Notes: generated by a model from the letters alone, not told the origin. 64,000 bases of DNA from Rhizobium aethiopicum (GCF_900094625.1 NZ_FMAJ01000001.1:434001-498000); one strand, 5' to 3'. Numbered from the stretch's first letter, positions 45,773-55,436 are shown. Made by a program: numbers and translations.

Positions 45773-46153
45773 ATGCAATCATCCATCAACCGCGACGGCT
45801 TTCTTCCGCCCGATCCGGATGAACTGGTCGCGGAAGGAGAACTACCTTTTGCCGATGCGGTCGCCGAGTCCGCACGTGAAAAGGCCGACCAAAGCCTGCA
45901 CCGACTGCAGCTGGAGCTAAGGCTGTTGCGCGCCCGCATTGGCCTGCTGCGTGAGGATGCGGAAGCAGCGCTGAAAGCCAAGGCAACGTCAGTCGATGCA
46001 AATGCGCATGTGCAGCTCGGGGATTATCCTTGGTTTAAGCTCGCGATCGCCACCGGTGTAGCCTTCGCGGTAGCGAGGGTCATCAGGAACCTGCCATTCG
46101 GCGTATTGCTGGCCGGACTTGCCGGTCACGCTTCGCAGGCGAGACGGTGGTGA
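45773..46153 (+). CDS. Hypothetical coiled-coil membrane protein
   Basis: A 126-residue protein with a charged N-terminus (LPPDPDELVAEGELPFADAV), an amphipathic helical stretch (LHRLQLELRLLRARIGLLREDAEAALK) and one C-terminal transmembrane helix (WFKLAIATGVAFAVARVI). The layout is like DUF883 proteins, but the sequence is not recognised. GGAGA precedes the ATG. Its position 60 bases after a stress gene suggests coregulation under the RpoE2-type promoters. Confidence 0.6.
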   Translation: MQSSINRDGFLPPDPDELVAEGELPFADAVAESAREKADQSLHRLQLELRLLRARIGLLREDAEAALKAKATSVDANAHVQLGDYPWFKLAIATGVAFAVARVIRNLPFGVLLAGLAGHASQARRW

Positions 46154-46457
46154 ATAATCGGCCGGGTTCGAGCCGGACGACGGAGAAGACGTCGGTCAGG
46201 CAAGGACGTAAGCTTTTGGCGTAGCTGGCAAAGGTTTTCGTTCCATAATCTATCTTATGTGATCTACGTTTTACGTCGGGTGGGTTCTATTTCCAAGTGC
46301 GACATGCCGGTAGGAATACTGGCTCCGAGCGAGCGCGCCGCCTCTCCCCGGCCGGCAAGATATGTGGGTGCGCGCGCGGACTGACGACATGTGACCCACA
46401 TTGGCCTCCCGATTGCGCCTGGTCGGTTTAGCTTTGCCTTAAAGAAACTGTGCAACG
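46154..46457. other. Gene-free stretch of 304 bases
   Basis: No gene, tRNA or clear terminator is seen. It should hold the promoter of the GGDEF-EAL gene. The left end contains GGCCGGGTTCGAGCCGGACG, a weak hairpin after the 45773 gene. Confidence 0.4.
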
Positions 46458-48746
46458 ATGAGGCCTATCATCCAAACCGGCGATCTGATGAAATTTCGAA
46501 AAGATCAAAAAATAGCGCGCAGCTGCGCGGGCTCCCTACCCAGCTATGCGATCGCCTTCGCTCCGGCAATATTTGCGGCCATTATTGCAATCATCGTCGT
46601 CTGGGTGGCAACGAACTGGCGGCTGGAGCGAACTTTGGCTGATGAACGCTCGATCGTTGCCGGAGAGCTTGCCACAATCTCATCCCGGCTGCAGACGAAC
46701 TTCAATAGCAATGTGAAGCTGTTGCAAGGACTGGCGGCCGGTATCGCCGTCGATCCAGCAATGGGTCAGAACGGATTTTCCAAACTTGCCGCACAGATCC
46801 TGCAGCCTGAGTCCCAATTGCGAAGCTTCGCCGCGGCCCCGGACATGGTTGTCAGATGGGTCTATCCCGAAAAAGGAAATGAAAGGGCTATCGGGCTCGA
46901 CTACCGAAAGAATGAGAAGCAAAGGGCCGCCGCGATGCTGGCGCGCAACACCCACAATATCGTGTTGACTGGCCCGGTCGAACTTGTCCAAGGCGGAACG
47001 GCTTTCGTGGTCAGGTGCCCGGTTTATACCGATGACGGAAATAGCCAGATCTTCTGGGGCCTGCTTTCCGGAGTCATAGATATTCCAAGGCTTTATGCAG
47101 ACAGTGGTCTCGGTTCGACCGAGCTGGAGATTGCCATCAGCACCGCCCCGGAGCCGAATTCCTCGAAACAGGTTTTTCTCGGCAGCCTGGAGACCTTTCA
47201 AAAGGAACCGGTCTTGGCAAATGTCGATATGACCTACGGCAGATGGACCCTCGCCGCGCGTCCCAAGCATGGATGGGGTAGAAATAGCGGGATCGGCACC
47301 TTCGAGGCTTATGCCAGCCTGTTGGCCTTCTGTGTCGTTGCACCCATCGTCTGGGTCGGCTTTCTGACCAAGTCGCGCCAAGGAACCATTGAAAAACTTC
47401 GCCTGCACAAGAAGAAGCTCGTTCGTGCGCGGCAGCGGCTGGAATACCTGTCGCTGCACGACGCCCTGACGGGGCTTGCTAATCGACGGTTCGTCGACCA
47501 GATGATCTCGCAACCGCCGCGGCCGGGTCCGCAAGATTGCCTGATTCTCATTCATATCGACCTTGACCGGTTCAAGGAGATCAACGACACGAAAGGCCAT
47601 GCCGGCGGCGACATCGTCCTGCAAACAACGGCTTCGCGCCTCGCCGATCTGACCGGCCCAAACGACGTCGCGGCTCGGATCGGCGGCGACGAATTCATAT
47701 TCGCCAGCTGGAGCGCCAATCCCGAGCCGAGGGCAACGGAAATGGCCAAGCAGATTGTCGATGCGCTCCAGCGGCCCGTCTTCATCGATGGAGCGGCATA
47801 TGTGGTCGGAGCAAGCGTCGGTGTCGCCTGGGAGGCGGAACCGGCTCGCGGAGACCTCGGTCAATTGCTCCTGAATGCCGATCTGGCTCTGTACGAGGCG
47901 AAGAAGGCGGGCCGTGGCCGCGCGGCCATTTTCACTGAAGAGCTACGCACCGCCGCAATTCATTCGAAGGAATTGGCGGATGAATTCAACCAAGCGCTCG
48001 AACGTGATGAACTCGTCGCGTTCTTCCAGCCGCAGTTCAATGCAAACAACTTGACTATCGCAGGCGTCGAAGCGCTCGCCCGGTGGGATCACCCGCGGCG
48101 AGGACTGCTCGGCCCGAACGAGTTTCTCGGTGCTGCGGAAAGGCTCGGGCGTAGCGGCGACATGGACAGGCTGATCCTGCAAAAGGCCCTGTTCGAGCTG
48201 ACGAGATGGGACGGCTTGGGGATGAGCATCCCACGGGTTTCAGTCAATATCTCGGCGCGCCGGCTGGCGCAGGCAAATCTGCTCGCCGAGCTGTCCGAGC
48301 TTCCGGCAGCGAGGGGGCGGCTGTGTTTCGAGCTGCTGGAAACGATATCCTTCGAGGAGCTTCAGCCTGCTCTCAACGAGGTAATTCCAGCCATCAAAGC
48401 GCTCGGTATTGAGATCGAGATCGACGATTTCGGTACGGAACATGCCAGCATCGTCAGCTTGCTTCGATTTGAGCCCCGAAGGCTTAAGATCGATCGAGAG
48501 ATCATCAAGCCGATCATCGCCTCCCCTTCTCAACGCCGTCTGGTCTCCTCAATTATCGAAATCGGCCGATCACAGAACATCGACATCGTAGCCGAAGGCG
48601 TGGAGACAATGGAGCACGCGAAGATCCTGAAAGATCTCGGCTGCCACTTGCTGCAAGGCTACGCCCTGGCCCGCCCAATGACCTCGGAGCAGTTGATCGA
48701 ATTTTGCCGCAGGAGGAACAAGGGAACGGCCGAGGCAGGCCGCTAG
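46458..48746 (+). CDS. CHASE-like/GGDEF/EAL cyclic-di-GMP signalling protein
   Basis: A 762-residue protein with a transmembrane helix (about 29-50), a periplasmic CHASE-like sensor region (about 55-280) and a second helix near 295-315. The GGDEF domain has ARIGGDEFIFAS (about 405), with the complete GGDEF motif. The EAL domain has GVEALARWDHP (about 537), IDDFGTEHAS, LKIDREIIKP and IVAEGVETMEHA. Both halves keep key residues, although DDFGTG reads DDFGTE. It may synthesise, degrade or sense c-di-GMP, so the net activity is undetermined. Confidence 0.9.
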   Translation: MRPIIQTGDLMKFRKDQKIARSCAGSLPSYAIAFAPAIFAAIIAIIVVWVATNWRLERTLADERSIVAGELATISSRLQTNFNSNVKLLQGLAAGIAVDPAMGQNGFSKLAAQILQPESQLRSFAAAPDMVVRWVYPEKGNERAIGLDYRKNEKQRAAAMLARNTHNIVLTGPVELVQGGTAFVVRCPVYTDDGNSQIFWGLLSGVIDIPRLYADSGLGSTELEIAISTAPEPNSSKQVFLGSLETFQKEPVLANVDMTYGRWTLAARPKHGWGRNSGIGTFEAYASLLAFCVVAPIVWVGFLTKSRQGTIEKLRLHKKKLVRARQRLEYLSLHDALTGLANRRFVDQMISQPPRPGPQDCLILIHIDLDRFKEINDTKGHAGGDIVLQTTASRLADLTGPNDVAARIGGDEFIFASWSANPEPRATEMAKQIVDALQRPVFIDGAAYVVGASVGVAWEAEPARGDLGQLLLNADLALYEAKKAGRGRAAIFTEELRTAAIHSKELADEFNQALERDELVAFFQPQFNANNLTIAGVEALARWDHPRRGLLGPNEFLGAAERLGRSGDMDRLILQKALFELTRWDGLGMSIPRVSVNISARRLAQANLLAELSELPAARGRLCFELLETISFEELQPALNEVIPAIKALGIEIEIDDFGTEHASIVSLLRFEPRRLKIDREIIKPIIASPSQRRLVSSIIEIGRSQNIDIVAEGVETMEHAKILKDLGCHLLQGYALARPMTSEQLIEFCRRRNKGTAEAGR

Positions 48747-48902
48747 CGTCGGCCTCGGGCTCAAACGGCAACGAGCGTGACATCCTGGTCGTCGGTCGCC
48801 GGCTATTAGTGCTTGCAGGTCTTCGTCGGCAGGTTCATTCTTACTCCTGTTGAAGCCCACCGGCTGCGGCCGTCATGCCGTTGCACACAGGGTTGTCGTG
48901 AG

Positions 48903-51900
48903 ATGCCTGCGATGGAATGCGCCGGCTGCGGTTTTGATATTCAGAGCGGTTTTGCTTTCTGTCCGCGATGCGGCGCAAGGCAACCCCTCTCCTGCGCGGC
49001 CTGCGGCTATCCATGTCAGCCCGATTTTGCCTTCTGCCCGAAATGCGGTGCATCGATCCCGGGCAAAGCCCAGCCCGCCGCGAAGCCGATCATCGCGGCG
49101 GTACCGGCTCAATCCGATGGCGATGCCGACCGGCGGCCGGTGACGGTGCTGTTTGCCGATCTCTGCGGCTTCACGACGCTGAGCGAGCAGATCGACCCCG
49201 AAATCATGCGGGTGCTGCAGAACGAATTGTTCGAAGAGATGACCCAAGCGGTGGAAGCCTACGGCGGCTTCGTCGACAAATTTGTCGGCGATGCACTGCT
49301 GGCGCTGTTCGGGGCGCCGGTCGCCCATGAGGACGATCCGGTGCGGGCGCTCGGCGCAGCACTTGATATGATCGAACGGGCCACTGCGGTCGGCACGCGC
49401 TGGCAGTCGCGTGCCGGCGTGCCGCTGCGTCTTCATATCGGTATCAATAGCGGGCCTGTCGTCACCGGCGGCTTCGGCGCCGCCAGTACCAAATCCTATT
49501 CGGTGACCGGTGACACGGTGAACACCGCGCAACGGCTGCAATCCATGGCCGGCGAAAACGATATTCTGGTCGGTCCGCTGACATACCGCCTCACCCGCCA
49601 TGCCTTTGCCTTCGACAGTCTCGGCGCGCAGACCCTGCGCGGAAAGATTGGAAACGTCCTCGTGCATCGGCTCACCGGGCTGCTGGAGGCGCCGCATACG
49701 GCGCGCGGGCTCGAAAGTTTCGGCCTACAGGCGCCGATGGTCGGGCGGGACGCGGAATTGGCGCGCCTGCTGACCTGCCTCGACCTTGCTTGTAACGGCG
49801 CCGCGCAGCTTGTCCGCCTGATCGGTGAAGCGGGCATCGGCAAGTCGCGTCTGGCTACCGAATTCGTCGGAGTCGCAGCCAATGCGGCTCGCTTCCCTGG
49901 CCTTGCCATCCGCAAGGCCACCTGCTCTCCCCTCGGCGAACAATCCTACGGCACGCTCGCTGCGGTCGTGCGCAGCGCCTACGGGATCGGCGAGCGCGAC
50001 GCTCCCGACAAGACGCGACAACTGCTGACGACGGGGTTTCGAGCGCTCGATCTCACGCCGGATGACATCGAGGCGCTTTTGCCGCTCTTTCTGCATGTCC
50101 TCGGCCTCGGCGATCCCGATGGCGCGCTGCGGCACATCGAGCCGGAACAGTTGCGGCGGCAGATCTTCTATGCGGTCCGCACCGTTTTCGAGCGGCGGCT
50201 GGCGCAAGGTCCTCTCCTGCTTGTCATCGAGGACCTCCACTGGGCGGATGCCGCCTCGCTGGAGGTGCTCCGCTTCATGATGGACCGGCTGGAGCGCAGC
50301 CGGCTGATGCTGCTTGCGGTCTACCGGCCGACGTCGCAGACCGACCCCCTGAACTCCCATCGCGTCAGCGTCACCGTACAGCGTCTCGGCCCCCTCCTCG
50401 CTGCCGATGGGCAGAAGCTGCTTGGCGCCTTTTTCGGCGAGGGTCACGGCAAATTGCCGGCGCCGATGCGCAAGCGCATCCTTGAGCGCGCTGGCGGCAA
50501 TCCGCTGTTCATCGAAGAAATCCTGCGCGGACTGATCGACATGGGCACGCTGCACAATGACGGTCAGCGCTGGCATGTCGCGGCCGAAGACACCGACGTC
50601 GACATACCGGTCAATCTGCAGGCGCTGCTGCTCGCCCGCGTCGACCGGTTGCCCCAGGAGATCAGGCGTTTGGCGCAGGAGGCGGCGGTCGTCGGCCCGA
50701 AGTTCGATACCGCCCTGCTCCGCAAGGTCGCGACCGACCCGGCCTCCATCGATGCGGCGCTGGATTATCTCTGCGATGCCAACATCATCGAGGAATTGCA
50801 TGGACCGGACGCGGTGATATCGCCGGGCTATCGCTTCAGCCAGACGCTGATGCACGACGTCATCTACCACAATCTGCTGCTGCAACGGCGCATGGAGCTT
50901 CACCGACGGATCGGCAGAGCCCTGGAACATCGATATGGCATCGCGCCGGATCGCGCAGAGCATCTGGCGCAGCTCGGTCATCATTTCAGCCTGACGACCG
51001 AAAAGGCCAAGGGCGCGAGCTATCTGATGGCGGCGGGCGATCTGGCCCGCAAGACATATGCCAATGACGATGCCATGCGTCTCTACCGTCAGGCGCTTTC
51101 GGCCTTTGCCGACGAGCCGGAGGTGACGCCGGAGCAATCGGCGCTGCTGGAGCGCCTTGGCGATCTCTGCGGTCCTGCAGGCCGGCGCGACGCCGCCCTG
51201 AACCATTATCAGCAAGCACTCGCCACCCACCGCTTGAAAGAGGATCGGATCGCCGCCGCGAGGATCTTGCGCAAGATCGGTCATCTGCATCTCGATGCGG
51301 GACGCCGCGATCTGGCGGAGACCCATTGCGCCGAAGCCGAAGCCATGATCGCAGCCATCGATGCGCCGGTCGAACATGCCCATCTCCTGCAGGAACGCGG
51401 CCACCTCGCCTTTCGCATGGGCGATCAGGCTGCTGCCGCCGAATGGGCCACACAGGCGCTGCAATGCCTGCAGACGCTGCCGATTGACGGAACGACGGAG
51501 GCAGGACGGGAGGCAGCGCGGGCGATGGCGGAGGCGCTGAACACCAAGGGTGCGGCGCTGGCGCGGCTCGGACGTCGACGCGATGCCGTGCAGGAGGTGG
51601 AGCGCAGCCTCTCGGTCGCCGAGAAGGCCGATCTGCAAAGCGCCGCCTGCCGTGCCTATTCCAATCTCGGCGTCCTCTACACGATTGTCGATCCCGCCAA
51701 CGCCATCAAGATCTGCCGGCGCGGATTGGAGCTCGCCACCCGTATCGGTGATCTCGGCTTTCAGGCGCGTCTTCTCGCCAACCTCGCGGTCTCCTGCTGC
51801 ACCTTCACCGATCGCTGCTCAGCCGAGGGCGTGCCGGCTGCGGAGAAGGCGGTCGAAATCGACCGCGCGCTCGATCAGCGCGACCATCTCTCCGTGCCGC

Positions 51901-52157
51901 TGATCGTGCTAGGGCAGATTCACCAATGTCATGGGCAGCCGAAGCTAGCTCGTAAGTATTACGAGGAAGCCCTTGAGGTCGCGAAGGAAATTGACGAGCC
52001 GCAACTGCTGTTTCCGTGCTATGATGGCTTGGCAACGCTGAGCCTCGAACATGACGACATGGACGAAGCGGAACGGTATTTCACGCTGGCGCAGGATGTA
52101 TGCATCCGCCACAAGCTCGACCCTGGCACATTCGTCGTCTTGCCGTTTCTCGACTGA
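48903..52157 (+). CDS. Zinc-ribbon/adenylate cyclase/AAA ATPase/TPR protein
   Basis: A 1084-residue cytoplasmic protein. Two double-Cys zinc ribbons come first (CAGCGFDIQSGFAFCPRCGA and CAACGYPCQPDFAFCPKCGA). Then a class III cyclase with FADLCGFTTLSEQ, FVGDALLALFG and VTGDTVNTAQRLQ. Then an AAA_16-type ATPase (GEAGIGKSRL, LLLVIEDLHWAD), and TPR repeats to the C-terminus. It resembles the LuxR-like/AAA signalling ATPases fused to cyclases found in rhizobia and mycobacteria. The zinc ribbons are probably interaction or redox/metal sensors. Signal and output are unknown. Confidence 0.9.
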   Translation: MPAMECAGCGFDIQSGFAFCPRCGARQPLSCAACGYPCQPDFAFCPKCGASIPGKAQPAAKPIIAAVPAQSDGDADRRPVTVLFADLCGFTTLSEQIDPEIMRVLQNELFEEMTQAVEAYGGFVDKFVGDALLALFGAPVAHEDDPVRALGAALDMIERATAVGTRWQSRAGVPLRLHIGINSGPVVTGGFGAASTKSYSVTGDTVNTAQRLQSMAGENDILVGPLTYRLTRHAFAFDSLGAQTLRGKIGNVLVHRLTGLLEAPHTARGLESFGLQAPMVGRDAELARLLTCLDLACNGAAQLVRLIGEAGIGKSRLATEFVGVAANAARFPGLAIRKATCSPLGEQSYGTLAAVVRSAYGIGERDAPDKTRQLLTTGFRALDLTPDDIEALLPLFLHVLGLGDPDGALRHIEPEQLRRQIFYAVRTVFERRLAQGPLLLVIEDLHWADAASLEVLRFMMDRLERSRLMLLAVYRPTSQTDPLNSHRVSVTVQRLGPLLAADGQKLLGAFFGEGHGKLPAPMRKRILERAGGNPLFIEEILRGLIDMGTLHNDGQRWHVAAEDTDVDIPVNLQALLLARVDRLPQEIRRLAQEAAVVGPKFDTALLRKVATDPASIDAALDYLCDANIIEELHGPDAVISPGYRFSQTLMHDVIYHNLLLQRRMELHRRIGRALEHRYGIAPDRAEHLAQLGHHFSLTTEKAKGASYLMAAGDLARKTYANDDAMRLYRQALSAFADEPEVTPEQSALLERLGDLCGPAGRRDAALNHYQQALATHRLKEDRIAAARILRKIGHLHLDAGRRDLAETHCAEAEAMIAAIDAPVEHAHLLQERGHLAFRMGDQAAAAEWATQALQCLQTLPIDGTTEAGREAARAMAEALNTKGAALARLGRRRDAVQEVERSLSVAEKADLQSAACRAYSNLGVLYTIVDPANAIKICRRGLELATRIGDLGFQARLLANLAVSCCTFTDRCSAEGVPAAEKAVEIDRALDQRDHLSVPLIVLGQIHQCHGQPKLARKYYEEALEVAKEIDEPQLLFPCYDGLATLSLEHDDMDEAERYFTLAQDVCIRHKLDPGTFVVLPFLD

Positions 52158-52232
52158 AGGTTTTGCGGAGCGACGATCGCTCGACATGCGACTACCCCAA
52201 GCGATTCAAACGCATAAAAGGAGGAACGCACA

Positions 52233-52913
52233 ATGCAGGAGAACCACGCCGATAGACCATTACAACCTGGAGATCGCGCACCCAATGTGGTGCTGGATGC
52301 AATCACCCGCCATGGCAAGATCGCCATCGATGATTTTCGCGGCCAGAAGCCGGTGCTCGTCGGCTTGTTCCGCGGCCTGCATTGCCCCTTTTGCCGTCGG
52401 CAGATCGCCGCAATGGCCGAACTCACCGATGCATTGCAGGAGAAGGGCATCGACAGCCTGACAGTCGTCAATACGCCAATCGAGCGCGCGCGCCTCTATT
52501 TCCGCTACCATCCGCTTCCCAATTTGCTGGCGGCCTCAGACCCCGAACGGGTATCGCACAGAGCCTTCGGCCTGCCCAATATTGAGTTCACCGAATCCGA
52601 GAACGACTGGCCGCACAAGGTCAGCATGAGCACCATGTCCTCAATGCGGATCGATATGCCGGGCGAGCTACCAGAGCCCATGGATGTGATGGCTGCCGTC
52701 GAATATCTCGACAAGGCCGACGGTTATGAATTCACGGAGGACGACACGCGGATGATCACCACCGGCCACGGACAGCTCGTCGGCGAATTCCTGCTCGACC
52801 GCGATGGCGTCGTGCGCTGGTGTTTCACGGAAGTCGAGGAAGGTGGCCGCAACTTGTTCGGCGGTCCCGCCCCTCGCGATGTGATGTCGGCGGCGGCGAA
52901 CATCGCTGCTTGA
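52233..52913 (+). CDS. Peroxiredoxin-like redoxin-domain protein
   Basis: A 226-residue thioredoxin-fold protein. PGDRAPNVVLDAITRHGKIAIDDFRG is the AhpC/TSA start, and VGLFRGLHCPFCRRQIAAM carries a C-x2-C motif in place of the single-Cys peroxiredoxin site. The end (RDGVVRWCFTEVEEGG, then RNLFGGPAPRDVMSAAANIAA) is repeated in broken form at 62005-62117. It may be a thiol peroxidase or bacterioferritin comigratory-like protein. AGGAGG fixes the ATG. It forms the left boundary of the copper island. Confidence 0.85.
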   Translation: MQENHADRPLQPGDRAPNVVLDAITRHGKIAIDDFRGQKPVLVGLFRGLHCPFCRRQIAAMAELTDALQEKGIDSLTVVNTPIERARLYFRYHPLPNLLAASDPERVSHRAFGLPNIEFTESENDWPHKVSMSTMSSMRIDMPGELPEPMDVMAAVEYLDKADGYEFTEDDTRMITTGHGQLVGEFLLDRDGVVRWCFTEVEEGGRNLFGGPAPRDVMSAAANIAA

Positions 52914-52930
52914 GGCCTGTTGCGGCTGCG

Positions 52931-53485
52931 CTACTGCGCCCTGAAACGGGCGTGGCAGGTCGTGCAGCTCTGCAGCATGAGGTGGAAAACATGTTCCGCT
53001 GACATTGCCGCCAGCCCCTGCCCGCTGCGGACGTGAATCCCGAGCGGGCCGCCGCCCATGGCCTCTCCAGGCTTCATCCGCATGCCCGCAGCCATCGGTC
53101 CGGGGTTATTCTGTGCGGCGGCGCCGAGCGCAACGGCATAGTCACGCAGGTCGTTCGCGATACGGTCGAACCGCTCGCGCTCCTCAACAATGTTCGGCTT
53201 GGCCTTTGATTGCGGGCTGGCCGCGTCGGATGCGAAGTGTCCGGAGAGAACAGAGCCCGATCTGTCGCGGATGGTGTCTGCTGCCCACCTGAACTGGTCG
53301 GCATTGTAGCTTGCCGGATCGTTGAACATTCCCGCGATCGTCTTTGCCGCGACGGCCATGGCCTTCATGTCCGCTTGCCGAAGCGCGACGACCTCCTCGG
53401 CGGCTGGTGACGGAGCCACGGTCGTCAGGACCGCTCCCACGGTGGAGAGCAGTCCGAACATCTTCGCGAAAAGGGCCTGTTTCAT
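52931..53485 (-). CDS. Cytochrome c'-type protein
   Basis: A 184-residue protein with a signal peptide (MFGLLSTVGAVLTTVAPSPA) and a heme-binding C-x2-C-H motif (SCTTCHARF) at the very C-terminus, the arrangement of cytochrome c'. The body is helical (VALRQADMKAMAVAAKTIAGMF). These four-helix c-type proteins bind NO or CO. It is the last gene of a leftward run with a copper storage protein and a small exported Cys/His-rich protein. Confidence 0.85.
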   Translation of the reverse strand: MKQALFAKMFGLLSTVGAVLTTVAPSPAAEEVVALRQADMKAMAVAAKTIAGMFNDPASYNADQFRWAADTIRDRSGSVLSGHFASDAASPQSKAKPNIVEERERFDRIANDLRDYAVALGAAAQNNPGPMAAGMRMKPGEAMGGGPLGIHVRSGQGLAAMSAEHVFHLMLQSCTTCHARFRAQ

Positions 53486-53571
53486 AAGGCTGCGTTTCCA
53501 ATCCGTCGTGCCGCTTTGCCAGTGATATCCGTTCTCATCTGGGCAGCAAGAGGGCGAGCCTCCTGCCCTGA

Positions 53572-53904
53572 TCAGGCCGCCATCTTGCGGCAGCTTTCGG
53601 CGCAGCGGCGGCAAGCATCGACACAGCTCTGCATGTCACCGATCCGCTCGCAATCCTCAGCGCATTGGGCGCAGATTTCGGCGCATTCACGGCAGACATG
53701 CTTGTGGTGCTCGGAGCCGATGAGCATGAAATGCGCGGACGTGCGGCAGATCTCCGCACAGGCCATCATCAGCTTGAGGTGGGGCGGACGGGTATGCTCC
53801 CCGCCCAGCTCAAGGCAGTGGCCCATGGCCATCGACAGACATTCGCTGTAGCAGCTCAGGCAGTTGGAGATGCAGTTCTTCATTTCGGTCGACATATTAT
53901 GCAT
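53572..53904 (-). CDS. Four-helix bundle copper-binding protein (Csp-like)
   Basis: A 110-residue Cys-rich protein without a signal peptide, the cytosolic Csp3-like type. The Cys spacing is characteristic: MSTEMKNCISNCLSCYSECLSM, HLKLMMACAEICRTSAHF, HKHVCRECAEICAQCAEDCERI and MQSCVDACRRCAESC. Family members store many Cu(I) ions along the bundle axis. AGGAGG precedes the ATG. It is leftward, with 45 bases to the gene upstream. Confidence 0.9.
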   Translation of the reverse strand: MHNMSTEMKNCISNCLSCYSECLSMAMGHCLELGGEHTRPPHLKLMMACAEICRTSAHFMLIGSEHHKHVCRECAEICAQCAEDCERIGDMQSCVDACRRCAESCRKMAA

Positions 53905-53949
53905 GGTGAAGCCTCCTATTCGACTTCCTTGATGAGGATGGATGCGATC

Positions 53950-54273
53950 TCAGGCAACGGAAGTCCGGGGAGGCGGATCGATCCTGCGGATGAGAAGCAG
54001 CGGCCGATAGGCGGATGGCATCGGTTCATGCCGCATCGAGTCAAAATTCGGAGCGGCGACACCAGCGAAGTCCGGCAGGATCGGACAGCAATGCATCATA
54101 GAACAGCAGACCGCGCGTTGTCCGCACGGATGGCCGCGCAGGTGATGCTCACCAGTGATGGCAGAATGCTGGCTTGGAACGGTCGCCTTCGCCGGCGCCA
54201 CGCCGAGTGGGCTCGCCGCCACCAGTGCGACGAGAACAATTCTGATATAGCGGAATAGGTTCCCAAATCTCAT
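53950..54273 (-). CDS. Small exported His/Cys-rich protein of the copper island
   Basis: A 107-residue protein with an N-terminal hydrophobic signal (YIRIVLVALVAASPLGVAPAKA). The mature part has HSAITGEHHLRGHPCGQRA, CCSMMHCCP and a C-terminus LLIRRIDPPPRTSVA. Cys pairs, His residues and the PPPR end resemble the DUF2946/CopL-like group. It is first in the Csp/cytochrome c' run, behind a GGAAC-N18-TT element. The function is inferred only from context. Confidence 0.6.
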   Translation of the reverse strand: MRFGNLFRYIRIVLVALVAASPLGVAPAKATVPSQHSAITGEHHLRGHPCGQRAVCCSMMHCCPILPDFAGVAAPNFDSMRHEPMPSAYRPLLLIRRIDPPPRTSVA

Positions 54274-54296
54274 CCGCGGGTTCCCTTCGACGGTAG

Positions 54297-54321
54297 AACC
54301 GTAGCGCCGCAGAAATGTTCC
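54297..54321 (-). promoter_or_regulatory. Possible RpoE2-type promoter of the Csp/cytochrome c' run
   Basis: On the minus strand GGAAC (54321-54317), 18 bases, then TT (54298-54297), with -10 reading GGTT. It is 24 bases before the ATG at 54273. This is a loose match to the general stress consensus. Confidence 0.4.
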
Positions 54322-54421
54322 GGGGCCATCCGGCGATCGCGGCCCACTCGTCGATTCGCATGGGATCGAAGGAAGCATTAACGGCAGCCGATTATTCTTC
54401 GCCCGCGCGAGGAGAGGATCG

Positions 54422-54925
54422 ATGAGAACTGGTTATTCGCTCGTCCAGATAGGGCTTCACTGGCTGGTCGCCCTTATCGTGCCGGTGCAGTATCTGACTG
54501 GCGGCAGCATCGAGAAGATCCATCATGCCCTCCATATGGGGATCACGCCATCCGATTGGGACGTCGTCCAGCACCAGATTCATAACTATGCCGGAATAGC
54601 GATCGGCCTGCTGATGGGCGCCCGTCTGGTTCTTCGTCTCCTGCAGCCGCCCGAAGCCGCTGCGCCCGGCACATGGGCCGGCCGAGCCGCCACGGCGCTT
54701 CATCACGCCTTCTACGCCGCGATCATCGGACAGGCCTGTACAGGGTTCGTCGCAAGCTACTTCTGGTTCGGGATCGCGCCATATCATGTCATCGGATCGA
54801 AGATCATCCTGGCAATGGTGGCGCTGCATCTTGCCGCGGCGGCCTGGCACACGCTGGTTGCCCGTGACGACACGGTCGATCGGATGCTGCTGCCGCGCCG
54901 GAAGCAGTCAGCCAAAAACATCTGA
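54422..54925 (+). CDS. Cytochrome b561 family protein
   Basis: A 167-residue membrane protein with four hydrophobic helices and heme-ligand His residues in YSLVQIGLHWLVALIVPVQY, QHQIHNYAGIAIGLL and ALHLAAAAWHTLV. It belongs to the bacterial cytochrome b561 family, which passes electrons between the quinone pool and periplasmic acceptors. GAGGAGAGG precedes the ATG. Within the copper island it could supply electrons to copper redox reactions. Confidence 0.85.
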   Translation: MRTGYSLVQIGLHWLVALIVPVQYLTGGSIEKIHHALHMGITPSDWDVVQHQIHNYAGIAIGLLMGARLVLRLLQPPEAAAPGTWAGRAATALHHAFYAAIIGQACTGFVASYFWFGIAPYHVIGSKIILAMVALHLAAAAWHTLVARDDTVDRMLLPRRKQSAKNI

Positions 54926-55043
54926 GTGGCGAGCGTCACCGCGCGGGGGATGCGCGTCACATAAAGGACTCGAATGTCGGGCATAGACAGGTCCGCAATT
55001 GAAAACGGGCTGATTTACCTGTAGCTGTTTGGGAATGGGAAAG

Positions 55044-55436
55044 ATGTACCGAATCACATTGAGCACGCTGCTCGTGATGATGCGGCTGGTGATCGTCGTA
55101 TCACTGGCGGGGTACTCTCTGGCGAACGCCAGCGCGGCGATGCACGGTTCCCCGTTTCCCGAACTGCAAGTCGCCGCAGAGGTGTCGCCGTCCCATGAAG
55201 GCCACGACATGGCGGAAGCGGGCCATCACGACCACTCGCGCATCGACATGTCCGACGATGGCGGTACATCGAACCTCGTCAAGCAGGAATGCTGCAAAGA
55301 TTTCTGCGGCGGGTTCGGCATCATTTGTGAAAGCCCCGACGTCGGCGGAGCTGTCGTCACCTCGATCCGTCAGTTCGTGGACGACCGCACGACCTTCGGC
55401 GAACAGCCGCCGCTCCACCGCCCGCCGAATATCTGA
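55044..55436 (+). CDS. Small exported His/Cys-rich protein of the copper island
   Basis: A 130-residue protein with a hydrophobic signal (LSTLLVMMRLVIVVSLAGYSL), a His/Asp-rich stretch (SHEGHDMAEAGHHDHSRIDM), the Cys cluster QECCKDFCGGFGIICE and the end PPLHRPPNI. It shares this order with the proteins at 53950 and 61184. It is first in the rightward TolC/oxidase run. GGGAA at suitable spacing supports 55044; ATG 55035 is in frame. Confidence 0.6.
   Translation: MYRITLSTLLVMMRLVIVVSLAGYSLANASAAMHGSPFPELQVAAEVSPSHEGHDMAEAGHHDHSRIDMSDDGGTSNLVKQECCKDFCGGFGIICESPDVGGAVVTSIRQFVDDRTTFGEQPPLHRPPNI

Noticed and set aside
49725..51638. 637-codon open frame opposite the zinc-ribbon/cyclase/AAA gene
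   Set aside because: The sense protein has clear Walker and TPR motifs; the antisense product matches nothing.
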